DNA from: Sisyra terminalis
Lineage: Eukaryota > Arthropoda > Insecta > Neuroptera > Sisyridae
NCBI GenBank assembly: GCA_958496175.1
Contig: OY292275.1
Span: 14,632,001 to 14,696,000 of the forward strand
Reading direction: 5' to 3'
Length of the DNA stretch: 64,000 nt
Shown: piece by piece, positions 62,329 to 64,000 of the stretch
How the letters are laid out: every line of letters begins with the position of its first letter
How positions within the stretch are numbered: the first letter of the stretch is position 1
The notes under the pieces: model-generated
Told to the model about the DNA's origin: nothing
The model's input: the letters and a program-made list of their open reading frames with translations, nothing else
Databases searched by the model: none
Program-made: the position numbers and the translations under genes

Positions 62329-63008
62329 TACCGTAAACAAGTTGACGCCAAATATTTTTTTTTTTTAAAAACCGAATGCCAAAAAATTGCTCATGAATTG
62401 CTCTTTCGAAATGCACAATTTCTCCACTGCTATGATTAATCATTAATTAATTAATCGTAATTAAAAACCAAAATTTAATTCCCGATTATCTCTAATTATA
62501 TGGACTTATTTTTATTGTAATTGGTGCCAAAAAATTGCTCATCCTTTTTTCTGATAATAATGATGAATTTTTTGTTCATAAAATCGTTTTTAATTAATTA
62601 ATAAAATAAATAATTATTTTACGGCTTTAAGCCTGCGAGTAATAATTGTGACGTCATCGTCGCGCGACAATTTGCTTGCCGCTTTTATGAGGACAAGCCA
62701 TAGTTACTTATTAGGTTACATGGGTATACATCCATGTAAACAAACTTATATTGTTGGCTTAATTATAAAATAAAAAAAGGATGAGCAATTTTTTGGCACC
62801 AATTACAATAAAAATAAGTCCATATTATTAGAGATAATCGGGAATTAAATTTTGTTTTTTTTTTATCACGATTAATTAATTAACGATAAATGATAGCAGT
62901 GGAGCAATTGTGTATTTCGAAAGAGCAATTCATGAGCAATTTTTTGGCATTCGGTTTTTTAAAAAAAAAATAATATTTGGCGTCAACTTGTTTACGGTTT
63001 ATTTATTG
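62329..63008. mobile_element. foldback element with about 225-bp arms
   Basis: Arms at about 62329-62550 and 62771-63008 pair over nearly their full length (accgtaaacaagttgacgcc, aattgctcatgaattgctct, aattcccgattatctct, attggtgccaaaaaattgct). Within each arm gccaaaaaattgctcat occurs twice as a direct repeat. The 220-bp centre contains a CpG-rich patch with TGACGTCA (62649-62656). No target duplication or frame is seen. It is a non-autonomous foldback or MITE, unrelated by sequence to the hammerhead elements. Confidence 0.7.
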
Positions 63009-64000
63009 CATAAATTGAGCAGCAATATTCCATCAGAAAAAAAAATCATTGAAGTTGTCAGATAAAAACAATTAACCAATATTTTTTTTCATACTAAAGG
63101 GTAACCATACATGTCTTCTACTATGGATCAGTAGATCTGGGCTTTAGACTAATAACCTATAGATTTTTTTTCCAAACTTTTGTTTTAGTTATGCGTTTTG
63201 TGCTTAATTAAATTTTAAGTGTGGTGATGAAGTTTAAGATTTAAATAAGCATAAACCATGAACAAATTTATGCTGATTTATATAAAGGATGCTACGGAGC
63301 TTTGACTTCAACTTTGAAAAGTTGGAACTTTAAGTTGGTCTTACTTCGACTCCGATCTTAGCTCCAAAATTTTTGAACTCTGATATTAATTGAAGTTACG
63401 GTTATTAACTTTAGTTATTAGTAAAATTTACTTCAATGTTTTAAATTTTTATTAAATCATAACTATTGTTTCGTGTTCCATTATTTATATTTGGTATAAA
63501 AAAAACAAATTTGTTAATTATTATAACTATGACTTCATTAGAACTTAAGTTTTCGTGATTTCACCTCTAATTTCGACTCTAATTTTTAAAAATTCTATTT
63601 GAAATTTCTAATGATTTCTAGTTTCGATTTGGGTTCGAATAAATGCACCATCGTCTCCAATTTAACCAATTTAAACTGTCAAAATGTATTTAATTATTCA
63701 CGTTGAAATTTATACATTAAGTGGTTGATGGGTTTGAGGTATAAACGAAAAATTAAATAATTTAAATTCAATAAAAAAAAAATGGGATTTAGCCATTTAT
63801 AGAATGCTTCAAATGTAATAATACATTTTATTAAAAATATTGATTTTTCATTCCAATTTGTTATCTGTCATTAACTTATATCATATATAAAAGAAGAAAA
63901 CGTCTTCCAAAGTACAAAATGATTCCCACGGATTTATATGCCTCCTACGCATTCTGTGTACACTATTATTGAAATTTTACGTTTCTATTTTGCATAAATG
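63009..64000. other. AT-rich spacer, nothing supported
   Basis: Noncoding AT-rich DNA to the window edge. Confidence 0.5.

Overview
The window looks like a piece of an AT-rich, intron-dense insect nuclear genome. The mobile-element content (Tc1/mariner of the DD41D type, pogo/Tigger-type elements, a Jockey-clade LINE fragment, a Ty3/gypsy-style solo LTR, hAT-like remnants) and the long low-complexity AT-rich spacers suggest this. A beetle is a reasonable guess but the sequence does not prove it. There is no rRNA gene, no convincing tRNA, no CRISPR array and no complete protein-coding gene. Most long open frames are chance runs in AT-rich DNA or lie in repeats.

The most interesting content is a set of seven short inverted-repeat elements (6.3, 17.3, 18.3, 34.1, 41.4, 48.9 and 56.5 kb) plus one single-copy relic (3.4 kb). 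All carry the same RNA-like motif: CUGANGA, one A, a short hairpin, GAA, a self-complementary ACGU or AUACGUAU, then a base followed by 2-3 nt that pair with the bases just before CUGANGA. This is the layout of a hammerhead ribozyme core with a reduced, dimer-type stem III, as known from Penelope-like retroelements. Stem I and stem II differ in sequence between groups but stay paired, which is covariation visible by eye. In most elements both arms carry a copy, on opposite strands and pointing outwards. Six of the seven elements have direct flanking repeats of 7-17 bp (very clear for four) and a unique tail on one side only. Two of them sit in one copy of a local tandem duplication whose other copy lacks them. 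I read them as small, non-autonomous, Penelope-like elements.

Other mobile elements are a mariner N-terminal fossil (3.9 kb), a Jockey-clade reverse-transcriptase C-terminus (52 kb, minus) with a probable 3'-end relative at 7.8 kb, a solo LTR (26 kb, minus) with visible TATA box and poly(A) signal, a hAT-like remnant at 13.5 kb and another at 33.3 kb, a Tigger-like MITE (34.9 kb), a DD41D mariner pseudogene with both terminal repeats (37.3 kb), an internally deleted pogo-type element (45.1 kb) joining VDETGIS to a PHD-like finger, and three long-arm foldback or MITE elements (49.3, 55.4 and 62.3 kb).

The host-gene signal is thin and all on the plus strand: a 463-bp open, less AT-rich exon at 31.5 kb; a 58-bp exon at 39.6 kb whose acceptor is also a perfect donor (a recursive-splice candidate); a 118-bp exon at 50.65 kb in matching phase with it; and a GC-richer exon at 61.6-61.9 kb, with a CpG-rich possible promoter or 5' leader at 58.0 kb. 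They may be exons of one or more genes with very large introns. I could not recognise the proteins.
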